A stretch of DNA of 64,000 nt from Scatosoma sp045124465 (GCA_045124465.1 JBGVLV010000023.1:1-64000); one strand, 5' to 3'; positions 23,740 to 33,739 are shown, counted from the first letter of the stretch. Notes: generated by a model not told the origin, from the letters alone. A program made the numbers and translations.

Positions 23740-25887
23740 TTAAGAAAGAGAGGTGATGCGGTGGACTTCGTATACCCTCTTGTCCGCTTGCATTTTCTTG
23801 ATGAGCATATCCACTTCGGCAATGTCCGTGAGCGAAATGGACGCCTCCAAAACGGCGTCGCCGTTCTTGTCGATACGCCCGTTGATGTTCACAATACCGA
23901 GTTTGAGATCAGACACCACGTTCGAAAGCACGGAGATCGCCGCACCCTGATCGGTGGCGCGGATAAAGATATTCGCGTTGTAACGCTGTTTGACTCCCGT
24001 TTCGAGCTGCCAGTCCGCAGGTAACAGCCTGTCTTGATCCATTCCCTTTACGTTCGGGCAATCCGCGCGGTGGACGACCACCCCCCTGCCGCGGGAGGTA
24101 AAGCCGACGATCGCGTCGCCGGGTACGGGAGAACAACAGCCCGCAAACCGCACGAGCATACCCGCTTGCCCTTTGATCAGCACGCCGCCGGGCGTTTTGC
24201 CTGTCCCACCGCTCGTATGCACTTCCAGCGCGTGCGGGGTCTCTTTGCGGTAATAATCGATGAGTTTGAGCAGGATCTGATTGACGGACATCGAGCCGTA
24301 GCCCACCGCCGCGAACATTTCCGCTTGCTCGCCGAACGAGAAACGTTCGGAAATGCGTTTAAAGCTTTCGGGATTGAGTAAGGCGGAAAGGCTGAATCCG
24401 CGTTTCTTCGCCTCTTCTTCCAACTTCAACTGCCCGACGCGGATATTTTCTTCTTTAAGCTCGTTCTTGTAGAACTGCCGTATCTTCGCTTTCGCGCTCG
24501 ACGATTTGATGAATTTGAGCCAGTCCCGCGACGGACCTTTGGAGGTGGGAGAAGTGATGATCTCTACCACGTCGCCGACTTCCAGCGTTGTCGAAAGCGG
24601 CACGATCTTGGCGTTGACCCGCGCGCCCGTGCAATGATTGCCCACTTCCGAATGGATCGCGTACGCGAAGTCCACGGGCGTAGCTCCGGGCGGCAGAGAA
24701 ATGACCTTGCCGCGCGGCGTGAACACGAGCAGTTCGTGGCTGTAAAGTTCCGTTTTGAGTGCGCTGACGAACTCTTTCGAGTCTTTGAGGTCGCCCTGCC
24801 ATTCCATAACTTCGCGCAGCCACGCGAGCCTGTTCTCGAAATTAGTGTTCTCTTCTTCCGTTCTGCCCTCTTTGTATTTCCAGTGCGCCGCGATACCGAA
24901 TTCCGCGATCTTGTGCATTTCCTCGGTGCGTATCTGTATCTCGACGGGCTGACCGTACTTGGTCATCACCGTCGTGTGCAACGACTGGGATTTGTTGGGC
25001 TTGGGCGTAGCGATATAGTCCTTGATCCGACCGGGAATGGGTTTCCATTTCTCGTGGATCGCGCCGAGCACCGTGTAACATTCGAGCACGTCCTTGACGA
25101 TGACGCGGACGGCGGTGAGATCGTATATCTGGTCGAGCGTTTTGCCCTTGTTCTTCATCTTTTTATAGATGGAATAGAAGTGCTTGGGTCTGCCGAACAC
25201 TTCGCCCTCCGCGCCGCCGTTTTTCATCAGTTCCTTGATCTCTTCGACGATACGGTTTACGAACTCTTTACGCTCGGAAAGCCGTTCGCGGATATTGTAA
25301 ACGAGATAGTCGTACGCCTCGGGATCGAGGTATTTCAAGCACAGGTCTTCGAGTTCGCACTTGATCTGCGAAATACCCAGTCTGCCCGCGAGCGGCGCGT
25401 ATATTTCCAGCGTTTCGCTCGCCATACGCTGTTGTCTTTCAAAGGAAAGGAAGTTGAGCGAACGCATATTATGCAGTCTGTCGGCGAGCTTGATGATGAT
25501 CACGCGCACGTCTTTCGCCATCGCGACGAAGATCTTGCGGAAGTTCTCCGCGTCCGCGTCCTCCTGCGATTTGAACACGATCTTTTCGAGCTTGGTCACG
25601 CCGCTTACGAGCGCGAGTACCTCCTCGCCGAACTCGCGGCGGATATCCTCTTCCGTGGACGGCGTGTCCTCGATGACGTCGTGCAAGAGCGCCGCCGCGA
25701 TCGTCGCGGCGTCAAGCCCCAGTTCCATGAGAATATCGGCGACGGCGCAGGGGTGGATAAAATACGGTTCGCCCGACGCGCGTTTTTGGTTGGCGTGCGC
25801 CGCTTTCGCATAGTCGTACGCCTTTTGCAGTTTTTCGCTATCCTCCGCAGAATACAGTTGTTTGATCGTTTCCAAAGTTTTTTCCAT
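23740..25887 (-). CDS. relA: Bifunctional (p)ppGpp synthetase/hydrolase Rel
   Basis: A 715-residue Rel/SpoT homolog. N-terminal HD hydrolase domain (IHP near 44-46, HD at 69-70, then ED), synthetase domain about 230-340, TGS about 390-450, helical region, and C-terminal ACT about 640-715. Intact HD residues suggest both hydrolysis and synthesis of the alarmone. Directly downstream of recJ; the apt gene that often separates them is absent. Confidence 0.95.
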   Translation of the reverse strand: MEKTLETIKQLYSAEDSEKLQKAYDYAKAAHANQKRASGEPYFIHPCAVADILMELGLDAATIAAALLHDVIEDTPSTEEDIRREFGEEVLALVSGVTKLEKIVFKSQEDADAENFRKIFVAMAKDVRVIIIKLADRLHNMRSLNFLSFERQQRMASETLEIYAPLAGRLGISQIKCELEDLCLKYLDPEAYDYLVYNIRERLSERKEFVNRIVEEIKELMKNGGAEGEVFGRPKHFYSIYKKMKNKGKTLDQIYDLTAVRVIVKDVLECYTVLGAIHEKWKPIPGRIKDYIATPKPNKSQSLHTTVMTKYGQPVEIQIRTEEMHKIAEFGIAAHWKYKEGRTEEENTNFENRLAWLREVMEWQGDLKDSKEFVSALKTELYSHELLVFTPRGKVISLPPGATPVDFAYAIHSEVGNHCTGARVNAKIVPLSTTLEVGDVVEIITSPTSKGPSRDWLKFIKSSSAKAKIRQFYKNELKEENIRVGQLKLEEEAKKRGFSLSALLNPESFKRISERFSFGEQAEMFAAVGYGSMSVNQILLKLIDYYRKETPHALEVHTSGGTGKTPGGVLIKGQAGMLVRFAGCCSPVPGDAIVGFTSRGRGVVVHRADCPNVKGMDQDRLLPADWQLETGVKQRYNANIFIRATDQGAAISVLSNVVSDLKLGIVNINGRIDKNGDAVLEASISLTDIAEVDMLIKKMQADKRVYEVHRITSLS

Positions 25888-25920
25888 ATATTTCTCTCGT
25901 CCTATTTCCTCTTTCGAAAC

Positions 25921-28248
25921 TCAGATACGTTCCTGTAACAAACACACTTTCCGATAGATCGCCGAGTCGGTAAGCTCCGCTTTCACGCCTCGATACACCG
26001 TCAATCTCCCTTCCCCGAACGCCACCAGACCGAGCTCTTCGAACACGTTCAAAGCGAAGATGAACTCCCGCCGATCGAACCCAAGCCCGTCGCAAGCGAA
26101 CGCAAGTTCCTCCGCGGTGTCGCCGCAGAGCGAGTTGACGTCGCGGCGGAGCGCCGAGAAAATATCGAGCAATCTCTCGCGGGAAACGGTGAGCTGTTCG
26201 AACATTTTATACCCGCAAATTTCGCCGTTGACGAATACCTGCCTGCCGCCTATCGAGGCGATATTGAGATCGGACGGGGTGTCGAGAAAGACGATATCCC
26301 GATAACCCGACAGGTCCGCGTCGGGCGCGGGCGATACGATCAGAGCGTTGGAAAGATCCCTCGACGAGGGATAAAACAGATCGCAGTTGAACCCCGCAAG
26401 CGCCTCGTAAAAACGGAGGGTACGCCGATCGGAGGCGATCAGGCAAAGTCCGTAACGGCACTCCGCCGTCTTTTTCGCGATGAACGCTTTCGTTTCCTCC
26501 GTCGTAACCGTCACGGGGAAAACGTCCGTCGGCTGGGAATACGAACGCGCGACGGCGTTTGCGAAAATGCTCTCCGCCGTGTTCCTGCCCGTCCTGCCGT
26601 CGTATAAAAGATCGCGGACAAGCCCTTTGATATATTCCCTGCCCTTGAAATGGGAAACGGATATTTCGAACACGATCTTCTTCCGCACGTCGCTTTCGAT
26701 GATCTTCAAGTTTTTCAGACCCGAAAAATAGGTCAGATCGATATACTCGCTCTTGACCGTAAGATGCGGCGAACCGAATTTCAACGGTCTTGCCACGCAC
26801 GCGCCCGTCGAAAGCGCGAACAGCGGTCGGCGGTGTCCCACGCCGTAAGGCTCCATCGCGACCAGCTCGCGGGCGAATTTTTCGGGGAACGGGGAAGTTA
26901 TCTCCTCGCTGATATAGATATTCTGTTCGAAGTCCTCGGCGGTGTACGAACTTCCTATTTCCTTATCGAGCGCGGATTCGAGCTTGTCGAAGTTCTCGAA
27001 CCGCAAGTTCACGCCCGCCGCCTGCGCGTGACCGCCGAATTCCTCGATATACTCGCCGCAATTTTTCAAGGCGTTGAAAATGTTCACGCTCTCGATACTT
27101 CTCGCGCTGCCTTTGAGCATATCCCCTTTATGCACGAACAAGAGGGTGGGACGGTTGTATTCCTCCGCGATCCTCGCGGCGACGATACCGATAAAGCCCG
27201 TGTTCCAGCTCTCGTCCGAAAGCATGATCACGTTCCCGTACGCGCCCTTTTCGAGCAGTTTTTTCTTCGCCGAGGCGTACAGCTCGTCGCAGTATTTCTG
27301 CCGTTCCGTATTGTACATACACAGTTTTACGGACAGTTCGTAGATCTCCGATTCGTCCTCGGAAGTGAACAGTCGGAACGCCGCGCGCGCGTCGCCCATT
27401 CTGCCCGCCGCGTTGACGCGGGGCGCGAGCGTGAACGCGAGCGTTTGCGCCGTTATGCCGTCGTACGTCTTGCCCACGAGCGAGGAGAAACACGAGCGTA
27501 TATGCGTATTGAATATTTTCAGCCCCTCCGTCACGATGTCGCGGTTTTCGCCAAGCAACGGCACACTGTCCGCGACCGTCGCGAGCGCGGCGAAATCGAG
27601 GTATTCGTACGCCTTTTCGCCGATGAGCGCGCAAGCGACCTTGAACGCTACCCCCGCCCCGCAAAGGTTATCGTACGGGTACTCGTCTTTGAGTTTGGGA
27701 TTGACGATCACGCAATCGGGGAGCGTTTCGGGCAGTTCGTGGTGATCGGTCACGATGACGTCCGAACCGAGTTCGTAAATATATTGCGCCTCTTTCGCGC
27801 CGGAGATACCGCAGTCCACGGTGATGAACAGTTCGGGGTTGCAGTCCTCGAAGATACGGTCTACCGCCTCCATAGACAGCCCGTATCCGTCCGCACGTTC
27901 GGGGATATAGATATGCGCCTCGATACCGAACTCGCGCAGAGCGTGGTACATGATCGCGGACGCGCAGATACCGTCGGCGTCGTAATCGCCGAACACGGCG
28001 ACCGTTTTGCCCTCGTCGCGCGCCTCGGTGAGCATACGCACCGTTTCTTCCATACCCCGCATCAAGAACGGGGAAAGGAAATTTTTGCGCGAGGGGTGCA
28101 TAAACCGCCCTATCTTGTCGGCGGCGTCCACGCCGCGCGCGTACAAAATCCGCACGATCTGTTCGGTCAGTCCCGTTTCCGAAGCAAGGTCGGCGATCTT
28201 ATTCAGTTGTTCCGCCGAAAATGTATATTCGGAAACGAGTTTTTTCAT
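25921..28248 (-). CDS. recJ: Single-stranded-DNA-specific exonuclease RecJ
   Basis: 775 residues from ATG 28248 (the frame opens at 28290, but CAGG stands suitably before MKKLVSEYTF). DHH-family motifs: VFGDYDADGI (DYDADG at 88-93), TVDCGISG and VTDHHE, then the DHHA1 region with EFGGHAQAAG and an OB-like domain. The C-terminal 250 residues are a long lineage-specific extension. It degrades ssDNA 5'-3' in recombination and repair. Gene order secD-secF-recJ-relA matches Bacillus. Confidence 0.93.
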   Translation of the reverse strand: MKKLVSEYTFSAEQLNKIADLASETGLTEQIVRILYARGVDAADKIGRFMHPSRKNFLSPFLMRGMEETVRMLTEARDEGKTVAVFGDYDADGICASAIMYHALREFGIEAHIYIPERADGYGLSMEAVDRIFEDCNPELFITVDCGISGAKEAQYIYELGSDVIVTDHHELPETLPDCVIVNPKLKDEYPYDNLCGAGVAFKVACALIGEKAYEYLDFAALATVADSVPLLGENRDIVTEGLKIFNTHIRSCFSSLVGKTYDGITAQTLAFTLAPRVNAAGRMGDARAAFRLFTSEDESEIYELSVKLCMYNTERQKYCDELYASAKKKLLEKGAYGNVIMLSDESWNTGFIGIVAARIAEEYNRPTLLFVHKGDMLKGSARSIESVNIFNALKNCGEYIEEFGGHAQAAGVNLRFENFDKLESALDKEIGSSYTAEDFEQNIYISEEITSPFPEKFARELVAMEPYGVGHRRPLFALSTGACVARPLKFGSPHLTVKSEYIDLTYFSGLKNLKIIESDVRKKIVFEISVSHFKGREYIKGLVRDLLYDGRTGRNTAESIFANAVARSYSQPTDVFPVTVTTEETKAFIAKKTAECRYGLCLIASDRRTLRFYEALAGFNCDLFYPSSRDLSNALIVSPAPDADLSGYRDIVFLDTPSDLNIASIGGRQVFVNGEICGYKMFEQLTVSRERLLDIFSALRRDVNSLCGDTAEELAFACDGLGFDRREFIFALNVFEELGLVAFGEGRLTVYRGVKAELTDSAIYRKVCLLQERI

Positions 28249-28355
28249 CTTTATTACCTGTCTTTTTGCCGTCCGTTTTCCTTGCGGCAAAGCCGAAGTT
28301 AAAAACGCGGGCGGGTAGTGTTTCCGCCACCCGCCCGACCGTTTTTAACAGCTTG

Positions 28356-29384
28356 TTATTCGCTTTCTTTTTCTTCTTCGGTCTCTACCGTCTTGCTCTT
28401 TTTCTCGGAGCTTTTCTTCGCGCCGATATATCCGTTCTTCGGACGTTCCGCCGCGCGCTTGTCCGCCGCCTTTTTCATCGGCAAATACATAGCGGGCGCA
28501 AAGAGCGTTCCGACGAACGCGGTTACCGCGAGCGCGATCAACGCGATCGCCGCGAACCAACGCACCGCCGTCGTTGCGATCGCTCCGACGAGTACGAGCG
28601 CGGCTCCGAGCGTTACGACGAGCGCCGCGATCTCTTTCCAAGCCACGGAGGAAACGATAAGCTCTTCCGCGGACTGTTCCGCCGCTTTCTCCGCTTTCAT
28701 ATTCGCGCGGAGTCTGTTGAGCGTGAGCAATACGATCGCCGCCGTCATAAGCGCGGCAAACGCGATGGCGTACAGCGCGGACGATGTGAACGGGATACGC
28801 GCGAGCAATACGACCGCCGCCGTCATAAGCGAGCCGAGCGCCGAACAAGCCGCCGTGAGAGCGCCCATATTCAGGCTATACCGAACGGACACGTACGCGA
28901 ACGCAAGCGCCACGAACAGCGCTACCGCGCAAGCCGTACGCACGAAATAGGATACGGGGATCTTGACCAAAGTCGTTTCGCCGTTGGAGGCTACCGCGAT
29001 GAACGCGTTGCCCCAAGCGTCGTCGTTTTCGATCTTATTCGCGAACGTCGTTTCGAGCGCGCTCTCCGTTTCCGTAAGATCCGCGTCTTTGTCGAAGTGG
29101 TACACGATCTCGCAATCGTCGCCGCTCATTTCGCCGTACTGCACATAGCTGACGTCCAGTCCGCGTTTTTCGAATTCCGCCTCGCAGATCTCCTCTACGT
29201 CGGAAAGTTTTGTGTCATAGAAGAAACTGTTCACCGTAACGGTCAACGTTTTTTGGTCGTTTACGGTCGAGCCGTAATGCACGCCGAAGATCGCCGTTAC
29301 GACGATCGCCGCGGCGAGGAGGATCGCCATAATCGTCGACAGCAGGGTGACTTTTTTCACCGTTTTCGTCAGAATCTTATTCAT
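28356..29384 (-). CDS. secF: Protein-export membrane protein SecF (divergent)
   Basis: 342 residues from ATG 29384, placed 8-9 bases after GGAGG; the ATG at 29393 would abut the Shine-Dalgarno sequence. One N-terminal helix, an extracytoplasmic domain about 35-135, then five helices and a Lys/Glu-rich tail. Identity rests on topology, on position and on an 8-base overlap with secD; sequence conservation is weak. With SecD it uses the proton motive force to assist late translocation. Confidence 0.85.
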   Translation of the reverse strand: MNKILTKTVKKVTLLSTIMAILLAAAIVVTAIFGVHYGSTVNDQKTLTVTVNSFFYDTKLSDVEEICEAEFEKRGLDVSYVQYGEMSGDDCEIVYHFDKDADLTETESALETTFANKIENDDAWGNAFIAVASNGETTLVKIPVSYFVRTACAVALFVALAFAYVSVRYSLNMGALTAACSALGSLMTAAVVLLARIPFTSSALYAIAFAALMTAAIVLLTLNRLRANMKAEKAAEQSAEELIVSSVAWKEIAALVVTLGAALVLVGAIATTAVRWFAAIALIALAVTAFVGTLFAPAMYLPMKKAADKRAAERPKNGYIGAKKSSEKKSKTVETEEEKESE

Positions 29385-30882
29385 CGTCGTCATCCTCCCT
29401 TACGAAACGGAAATATTTATATTTGTTCTTGCTTGCGGAAAGGTAGACGAAATTGATCATACGCGCCCAGAGCAGGTTGCAGAACGCGCCCGTCACCACG
29501 CAGATGACCGCCTGCAACGCCAGCGTATGCACGCCCGCCGCGCCGACAAGGAGCGCAAGCGCCCCGAGGAGCAACACCGCGTAAATATCCACGATCCCGA
29601 GCAGGGTCTTTTTATGCCCGCCCTTCACCGAAGATTCCACCGTCTTGCCGAGGTCGAATTCCGCTTTGATCGCCTGATAGATACGGTACTGCAAAACGTT
29701 GATCAGCGCAAGCCCCGCAAGGAACACGAGTACGCTGCCCATCGTCACTTCGAACACGCCGCCCGTAATGAACGCAAAGCACAATCCCGTCACGATGAGA
29801 TAGGAAACGCTCGCGTACGCGCTCACCACGCCGAATCTGCCCATCTTGACCGCAGGCACGATCAACAGCAACAGCAATACGATCGCAAGCGCGATAAACA
29901 GGAGTTTGAGCGTGTTCTCGCCGTAGACCGGTTCGAACGATCTGACTTCGCTCACGCTGAGCGTAACGTCGAACCCGCCGTTTTCGAGCGCGGATTCAAG
30001 CAGGATCTGCGCGGTTTCCACGACGTCTATATTGTCTTGATCGTAGAACAGCACCGTCGCTTGCTTGTTATTGTCGGTGATATTGTCCTGATAGATACTC
30101 AAAATCGTCTGATCGCCGACCTTGATGTCAAGGCTGGTCAAAGACGAGGTATCCGTCGAGGAGCTGGTAGGCGCGGAAGAAAGATCGGATTTCACGCTTT
30201 CGAGCATTTCCCGTCCCTCGTCCGTGAACTTGATCTTCAAATACGCCGTCTTGTACTTGGTCGCCACCGATACGCTCTTGATGAGGTCGGATACTTTCGC
30301 GCCGTCCTCTTCCAGTTCGTCGATGACCTCGCCGCCCTTTTCGATGGTGATGTCGCCCGTGTAGCAAAGGTACTGCAAAGCGGTGCTCGCATTGACTTCC
30401 GACGCGGGAAGTTCGATACGGATCGCGTAGTCGTCCACGACGCTCACGCGGTAGTCGGAATAGCCCTTCTTCTTATAGCGGGCGGAAATTTCCTCCGCCG
30501 CGGCTTGGAAAGCGGTCTTGAACTCCTCCGTCACTTCGTCGCCGGAAACGATGTCGTACTGCTCGTCCTTGCTCAAATACAAGCCCTTGTGCGAAAGGTA
30601 AGAGTCCTTGTAGTCCTTGTAGTCGTTATATTCTTCTTCCCCTTCTTCCTCTTTCGCCGCGAGATTGTTCTCATACTCCGTTTCGGAAATGACTCCTTCG
30701 GGATAGTAGTACGCGTAGTACCCGCCTCCGAGGTCCGAACCGAGATCGTACTGCAATACGGCGGGATTCCACTTCTTCACCGTTCCGGGAACGGCGAACG
30801 CGGGGAATACCGTGATCGCGCACAATGCGACGATTACGATGGTAAGTATGACCATGAATACCACCGATTTCTTCTTGCCCAT
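29377..30882 (-). CDS. secD: Protein-export membrane protein SecD
   Basis: 501 residues from ATG 30882, preceded by AGGAGG. An N-terminal helix is followed by the D1-type motif (DLGSDLGGGYYAYY), a large extracytoplasmic domain to about 330, then five helices. A Ser/Thr run (SSAPTSSSTDTSSLTS) sits in the P1 domain. It partners SecF, whose start overlaps this stop. It lies downstream of scfB in the conserved Clostridia cluster yajC-TIGR04086-scfA-scfB-secD-secF. Confidence 0.93.
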   Translation of the reverse strand: MGKKKSVVFMVILTIVIVALCAITVFPAFAVPGTVKKWNPAVLQYDLGSDLGGGYYAYYYPEGVISETEYENNLAAKEEEGEEEYNDYKDYKDSYLSHKGLYLSKDEQYDIVSGDEVTEEFKTAFQAAAEEISARYKKKGYSDYRVSVVDDYAIRIELPASEVNASTALQYLCYTGDITIEKGGEVIDELEEDGAKVSDLIKSVSVATKYKTAYLKIKFTDEGREMLESVKSDLSSAPTSSSTDTSSLTSLDIKVGDQTILSIYQDNITDNNKQATVLFYDQDNIDVVETAQILLESALENGGFDVTLSVSEVRSFEPVYGENTLKLLFIALAIVLLLLLIVPAVKMGRFGVVSAYASVSYLIVTGLCFAFITGGVFEVTMGSVLVFLAGLALINVLQYRIYQAIKAEFDLGKTVESSVKGGHKKTLLGIVDIYAVLLLGALALLVGAAGVHTLALQAVICVVTGAFCNLLWARMINFVYLSASKNKYKYFRFVREDDDDE

Positions 30883-31029
30883 TGATTGCCTCCTGATAGT
30901 ATTTTCGGGCGTTTTGCCCGATACGTGCAATAATACTTCTTTATTATAACTCATTTTTTCGCCGCTCGTCAAGTCATAACGGCGGCGATAATAAATTTTT
31001 TATGATTTTTATGTGAAATTTCGGGCTTT

Positions 31030-32364
31030 TCAGCGCTCCTGCGCCTTGGCTTTTTTCTCCGCGAGGATATGCATCGCGCACTCCACCCGTTTTTTCATCA
31101 TCGCGCAGGTCGTTTCGTACGGCTCGTCGATGTCGCCGTTGAAATGGTAGTTGTTCGCGCTGCAACCGCCCGAACAGATAAATTTCGCGAAACATTTCTC
31201 GCACTTCTTCCGCGTGAACAGGCAGGAGTTTTTGAATTTTTCCCGAAGTTCGGGACGGACGATCCCCTCGAACACGCTCCCCATTCGGAATTTTTCGTCG
31301 CCCGCGAACTGGTGACAAGGGTACAGATCCCCGTTGGGCGTGACCGAGAAATACTCGTTCCCCGCGCCGCAAGCCGACACCCGCTTGGAAAGGCAGGGTC
31401 CGCCTTCGAGGTCGATATTGAAATGGAAGAAATTGAACCCCTTCCCCTCCGCGTAGCGTTTGAGATACGCCTCGCAAAGGTTTTCGTATTCCGCCTCGAT
31501 CGCGGGCAGGTGTTCCGCTTTGATTTGGAGATCGGGCAATTCCGTCACAACGGGTTCCATCGAAATGGAGTCCACGCCCTGATCGGCGATGAACAGCACG
31601 TCTTTGGAAAAGTCGAGGTTTTTCGCCGTGAACGTGCCGCGCACGTAATAGCTCTTATTCCCGCGGAGCGAGATGAATTTCTTGATCTTGTCGATGATGA
31701 GATCGAACGTGCCTTTGCCGTTGACCGATTTTCTGATCGCGTCGTGGACTTCCTTTCTGCCGTCGAGCGAAAGGACTACGTTTTCCATCTCCTCATTGAA
31801 AAACTCGATGACTTCGTCGTTTAACAAAAGGGCGTTGGTCGTCGTCGTGAACAGGAATTTCTTGCCCGCTTTTTCGCCCGCCTCTTTCGCGTAGTATACC
31901 GTCTTTTTGAGAACGTCGAGGTTCATCAGCGGTTCGCCGCCGAAGAAGTCCATTTCGAGCACCTTTCTCTTGCCGCTGTTTTCGATGAGGAAATCCACCG
32001 CGCGTTTCGCCGTTTCGAAAGACATCGACTCGCGTTTGGAGTGGTATGCGCCCTCGTCCGCGAAACAGTAACGGCAACGGAAGTTGCAGTCGTGGCAGAT
32101 ATGTATGCAGAGCGCTTTCACCTCGTTCGACTTCATCGGGTACGTTTTCACTTCTTCCTTAAAGAGCAGACCTTGTTCTTTCAAGCCCTCTACGTCGGAG
32201 AGTATCTCCCGTATCTGTTCGTCCGAAAGGTAAGTGACGTCGATATCCGCGCCCTCTTCTTTCGCTTTGAGATAGTCGGCGGTGGGTCGGTCGCATTCGT
32301 GGAGCGAACCGCTGCCCACGTCGTATATATAATTTTTACCTCTGTAATCGAATACGTGTATCAT
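31030..32364 (-). CDS. scfB: SCIFF peptide radical-SAM maturase ScfB
   Basis: A 444-residue radical-SAM/SPASM enzyme. The cluster motif CNFRCRYC (Cys93, Cys97, Cys100) binds the SAM-reducing [4Fe-4S] cluster; C-terminal cysteines (CGAGNEYFSVTPNGDLYPC, then CEKCFAKFICSGGC) bind auxiliary clusters. An N-terminal RRE-like segment (1-80) would bind the precursor peptide. ScfB installs thioether crosslinks in SCIFF. The substrate gene scfA is immediately upstream, with a hairpin between them. Confidence 0.96.
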   Translation of the reverse strand: MIHVFDYRGKNYIYDVGSGSLHECDRPTADYLKAKEEGADIDVTYLSDEQIREILSDVEGLKEQGLLFKEEVKTYPMKSNEVKALCIHICHDCNFRCRYCFADEGAYHSKRESMSFETAKRAVDFLIENSGKRKVLEMDFFGGEPLMNLDVLKKTVYYAKEAGEKAGKKFLFTTTTNALLLNDEVIEFFNEEMENVVLSLDGRKEVHDAIRKSVNGKGTFDLIIDKIKKFISLRGNKSYYVRGTFTAKNLDFSKDVLFIADQGVDSISMEPVVTELPDLQIKAEHLPAIEAEYENLCEAYLKRYAEGKGFNFFHFNIDLEGGPCLSKRVSACGAGNEYFSVTPNGDLYPCHQFAGDEKFRMGSVFEGIVRPELREKFKNSCLFTRKKCEKCFAKFICSGGCSANNYHFNGDIDEPYETTCAMMKKRVECAMHILAEKKAKAQER

Positions 32365-32404
32365 ATTGTTTCTCTGGTTTTCCTATTTAGGCGACGGAAC
32401 AACA

Positions 32405-32426
32405 GGGAAAGGCGATAGCCTTTCCC
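32405..32426. promoter_or_regulatory. Hairpin in scfA-scfB intergenic region
   Basis: GGGAAAGGC pairs with GCCTTTCCC across GATA, 3' of the terminator at 32436 on the minus strand and close to the scfB start. Confidence 0.5.
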
Positions 32427-32435
32427 ATTACGGAA

Positions 32436-32465
32436 AAAGGGCGCGTAAAAAATACGCGCGCCTTT
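32436..32465 (-). terminator. Terminator/attenuator between scfA and scfB
   Basis: On the minus strand, GGCGCGCGTA...TACGCGCCC forms a stem followed by TTTTT. It would let the small scfA be transcribed in excess over its maturase, as is common for RiPP precursors. Confidence 0.75.
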
Positions 32466-32498
32466 TACGCCGTTGTACGGTCTTACTTTTTTAAGATC

Positions 32499-32651
32499 TT
32501 ATTTGCGCTCGATCTTGTCTTCGCGCGTGATTCTTTCGCAGGACTGGTTGCCTACCGTACAGCTCGTTTTGCAAGCCGACTGACAGGTACTTCTGCATTC
32601 GCCGCAAGCCGTTACTTTCTTTTCAGCGGGTTTCGCAATCGTTTTGATCAT
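32499..32651 (-). CDS. scfA: SCIFF precursor peptide (six cysteines in forty-five residues)
   Basis: A 50-residue ribosomal peptide, too short for ordinary ORF lists. Cysteines at 16, 19, 23, 27, 31 and 38 lie in the invariant core (ACGECRSTCQSACKTSC, then TVGNQSCE). Leader residues 1-15 are basic. AGGAG stands nine bases before the ATG. This family is nearly universal in Clostridia; the mature product has Cys-derived thioether bonds made by ScfB. Its biological role is unresolved. The tail after residue 40 (ITREDKIERK) is short and charged. Confidence 0.97.
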   Translation of the reverse strand: MIKTIAKPAEKKVTACGECRSTCQSACKTSCTVGNQSCERITREDKIERK

Positions 32652-32765
32652 AACTTTTTTCTCCTGTTATTTGGATTTATGCTATTATTATAATACACTT
32701 TCCCGTAAATTGCAAGCGGTTTACAAGCCTTTCGCCCGATTTTTCTGCCTTTGTAGCGGAAAATG

Positions 32766-33149
32766 TCAACGGGAACGGAAATTGACCGCGACCGCGCCGC
32801 ACACCGCGCCCGCCAGCAACGCGAGCGCAAGCTCCGCGAATATCAGCCAAGACAGCGAAAAATCCCCGCCGAACGCCGAGAACGTGAGATAGGACAGTGC
32901 CGTGAACAAAAGTCCTATCGCGCCCCCTTTTATAAACCCTTTCTCGCCGCGCACGAACACGAGCGTGCCGATACTCACCGCGACGATCTTTATCGTCTGA
33001 TTGACGGGATAGACCGCCTTATCGGGTACGGTCGTAGCCCGAAGGACGTTCGCGAACACGACCGCCGCGAGCAAGGAAAAACAAAGCGCGAGCGCCACGC
33101 CTTTTACGATCTGAAAAAAGTGATTGCCTGTCGTTGTTTCGTTCTGCAT
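32766..33149 (-). CDS. TIGR04086-family membrane protein
   Basis: 127 residues from ATG 33149, preceded by GGAGG at 9 bases (the upstream in-frame start at 33167 lacks a site). Four predicted helices, at about 15-35, 45-65, 70-95 and 100-120. Members of this family sit beside yajC and the SCIFF genes throughout Clostridia. Function unknown; a role in export or in SCIFF handling is only suggested by linkage. Confidence 0.8.
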   Translation of the reverse strand: MQNETTTGNHFFQIVKGVALALCFSLLAAVVFANVLRATTVPDKAVYPVNQTIKIVAVSIGTLVFVRGEKGFIKGGAIGLLFTALSYLTFSAFGGDFSLSWLIFAELALALLAGAVCGAVAVNFRSR

Positions 33150-33209
33150 AAGAAAACACCTCCGCATTATCGTATGCGAAGGCGTTCGAATTCAGAATAG
33201 GGACGGGAA

Positions 33210-33644
33210 TTATTTCTCTTCTTCCGTCTTGACTTCTTCCGTTTCCGCGGGCGCGTCTACGGGCGTTTCCTCGACCGTTTCGGTCGTTTCTTCCGCGTTT
33301 TCTTCCTTTTTGGACTTGCTTGCCTTTTCGGGCTTTTCCGCTACCGCGTCCGTCTGGTACACCGCTTGCTTGTCGAACTTGATATACGACTTACCGCTCG
33401 CCTCCGTACCCGTTTCTAAAACGAAGGTATTGTCCTCGGGGCATACCTCTACGACTACGCCGCAGATACCGCCGATCGTCTTGACTTTATTGCCCGGCTT
33501 GATCGCGTTGAGCATATCCGTCGTTTCCTGCTGTCTTTTCGCCTGTACGCGTCTGTTGTAGACCATAAATACGATGATGACCGCGACAAGCACGATGATC
33601 ATTATCCAACTACCGACGTTCGACGCCAACAAATTAGCTAACAT
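33210..33644 (-). CDS. yajC: Preprotein translocase subunit YajC
   Basis: 144 residues: one N-terminal membrane helix (about 10-30), the conserved NRRVQAKRQQETTDMLNAIK and GNKVKTIGGICG segments, then a low-complexity Glu/Thr/Lys tail from about 100. YajC accompanies SecDF. It heads the transcript that continues into TIGR04086, scfA, scfB, secD and secF. Confidence 0.95.
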   Translation of the reverse strand: MLANLLASNVGSWIMIIVLVAVIIVFMVYNRRVQAKRQQETTDMLNAIKPGNKVKTIGGICGVVVEVCPEDNTFVLETGTEASGKSYIKFDKQAVYQTDAVAEKPEKASKSKKEENAEETTETVEETPVDAPAETEEVKTEEEK

Positions 33645-33710
33645 ACTGTTTTTCTCCTTGAACCTTACGCCGCAACGTTTCCCGCCGCGGGTCTTATTTA
33701 TCGTACTATT

Positions 33711-33739
33711 ATGATAGCCTTTTTTTTTCGTTTTGGCAA
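33711..33739 (-). promoter_or_regulatory. Promoter of the yajC-scf-sec cluster
   Basis: On the minus strand, TTGCCA (33734-33739), a 17-bp spacer and TATCAT (33711-33716), about 65 bases before yajC. Confidence 0.65.

Noticed and set aside
32763..33200. Plus-strand ORF over the TIGR04086 gene
   Set aside because: Shadow frame; the minus-strand gene has GGAGG, helices and conserved genomic context.
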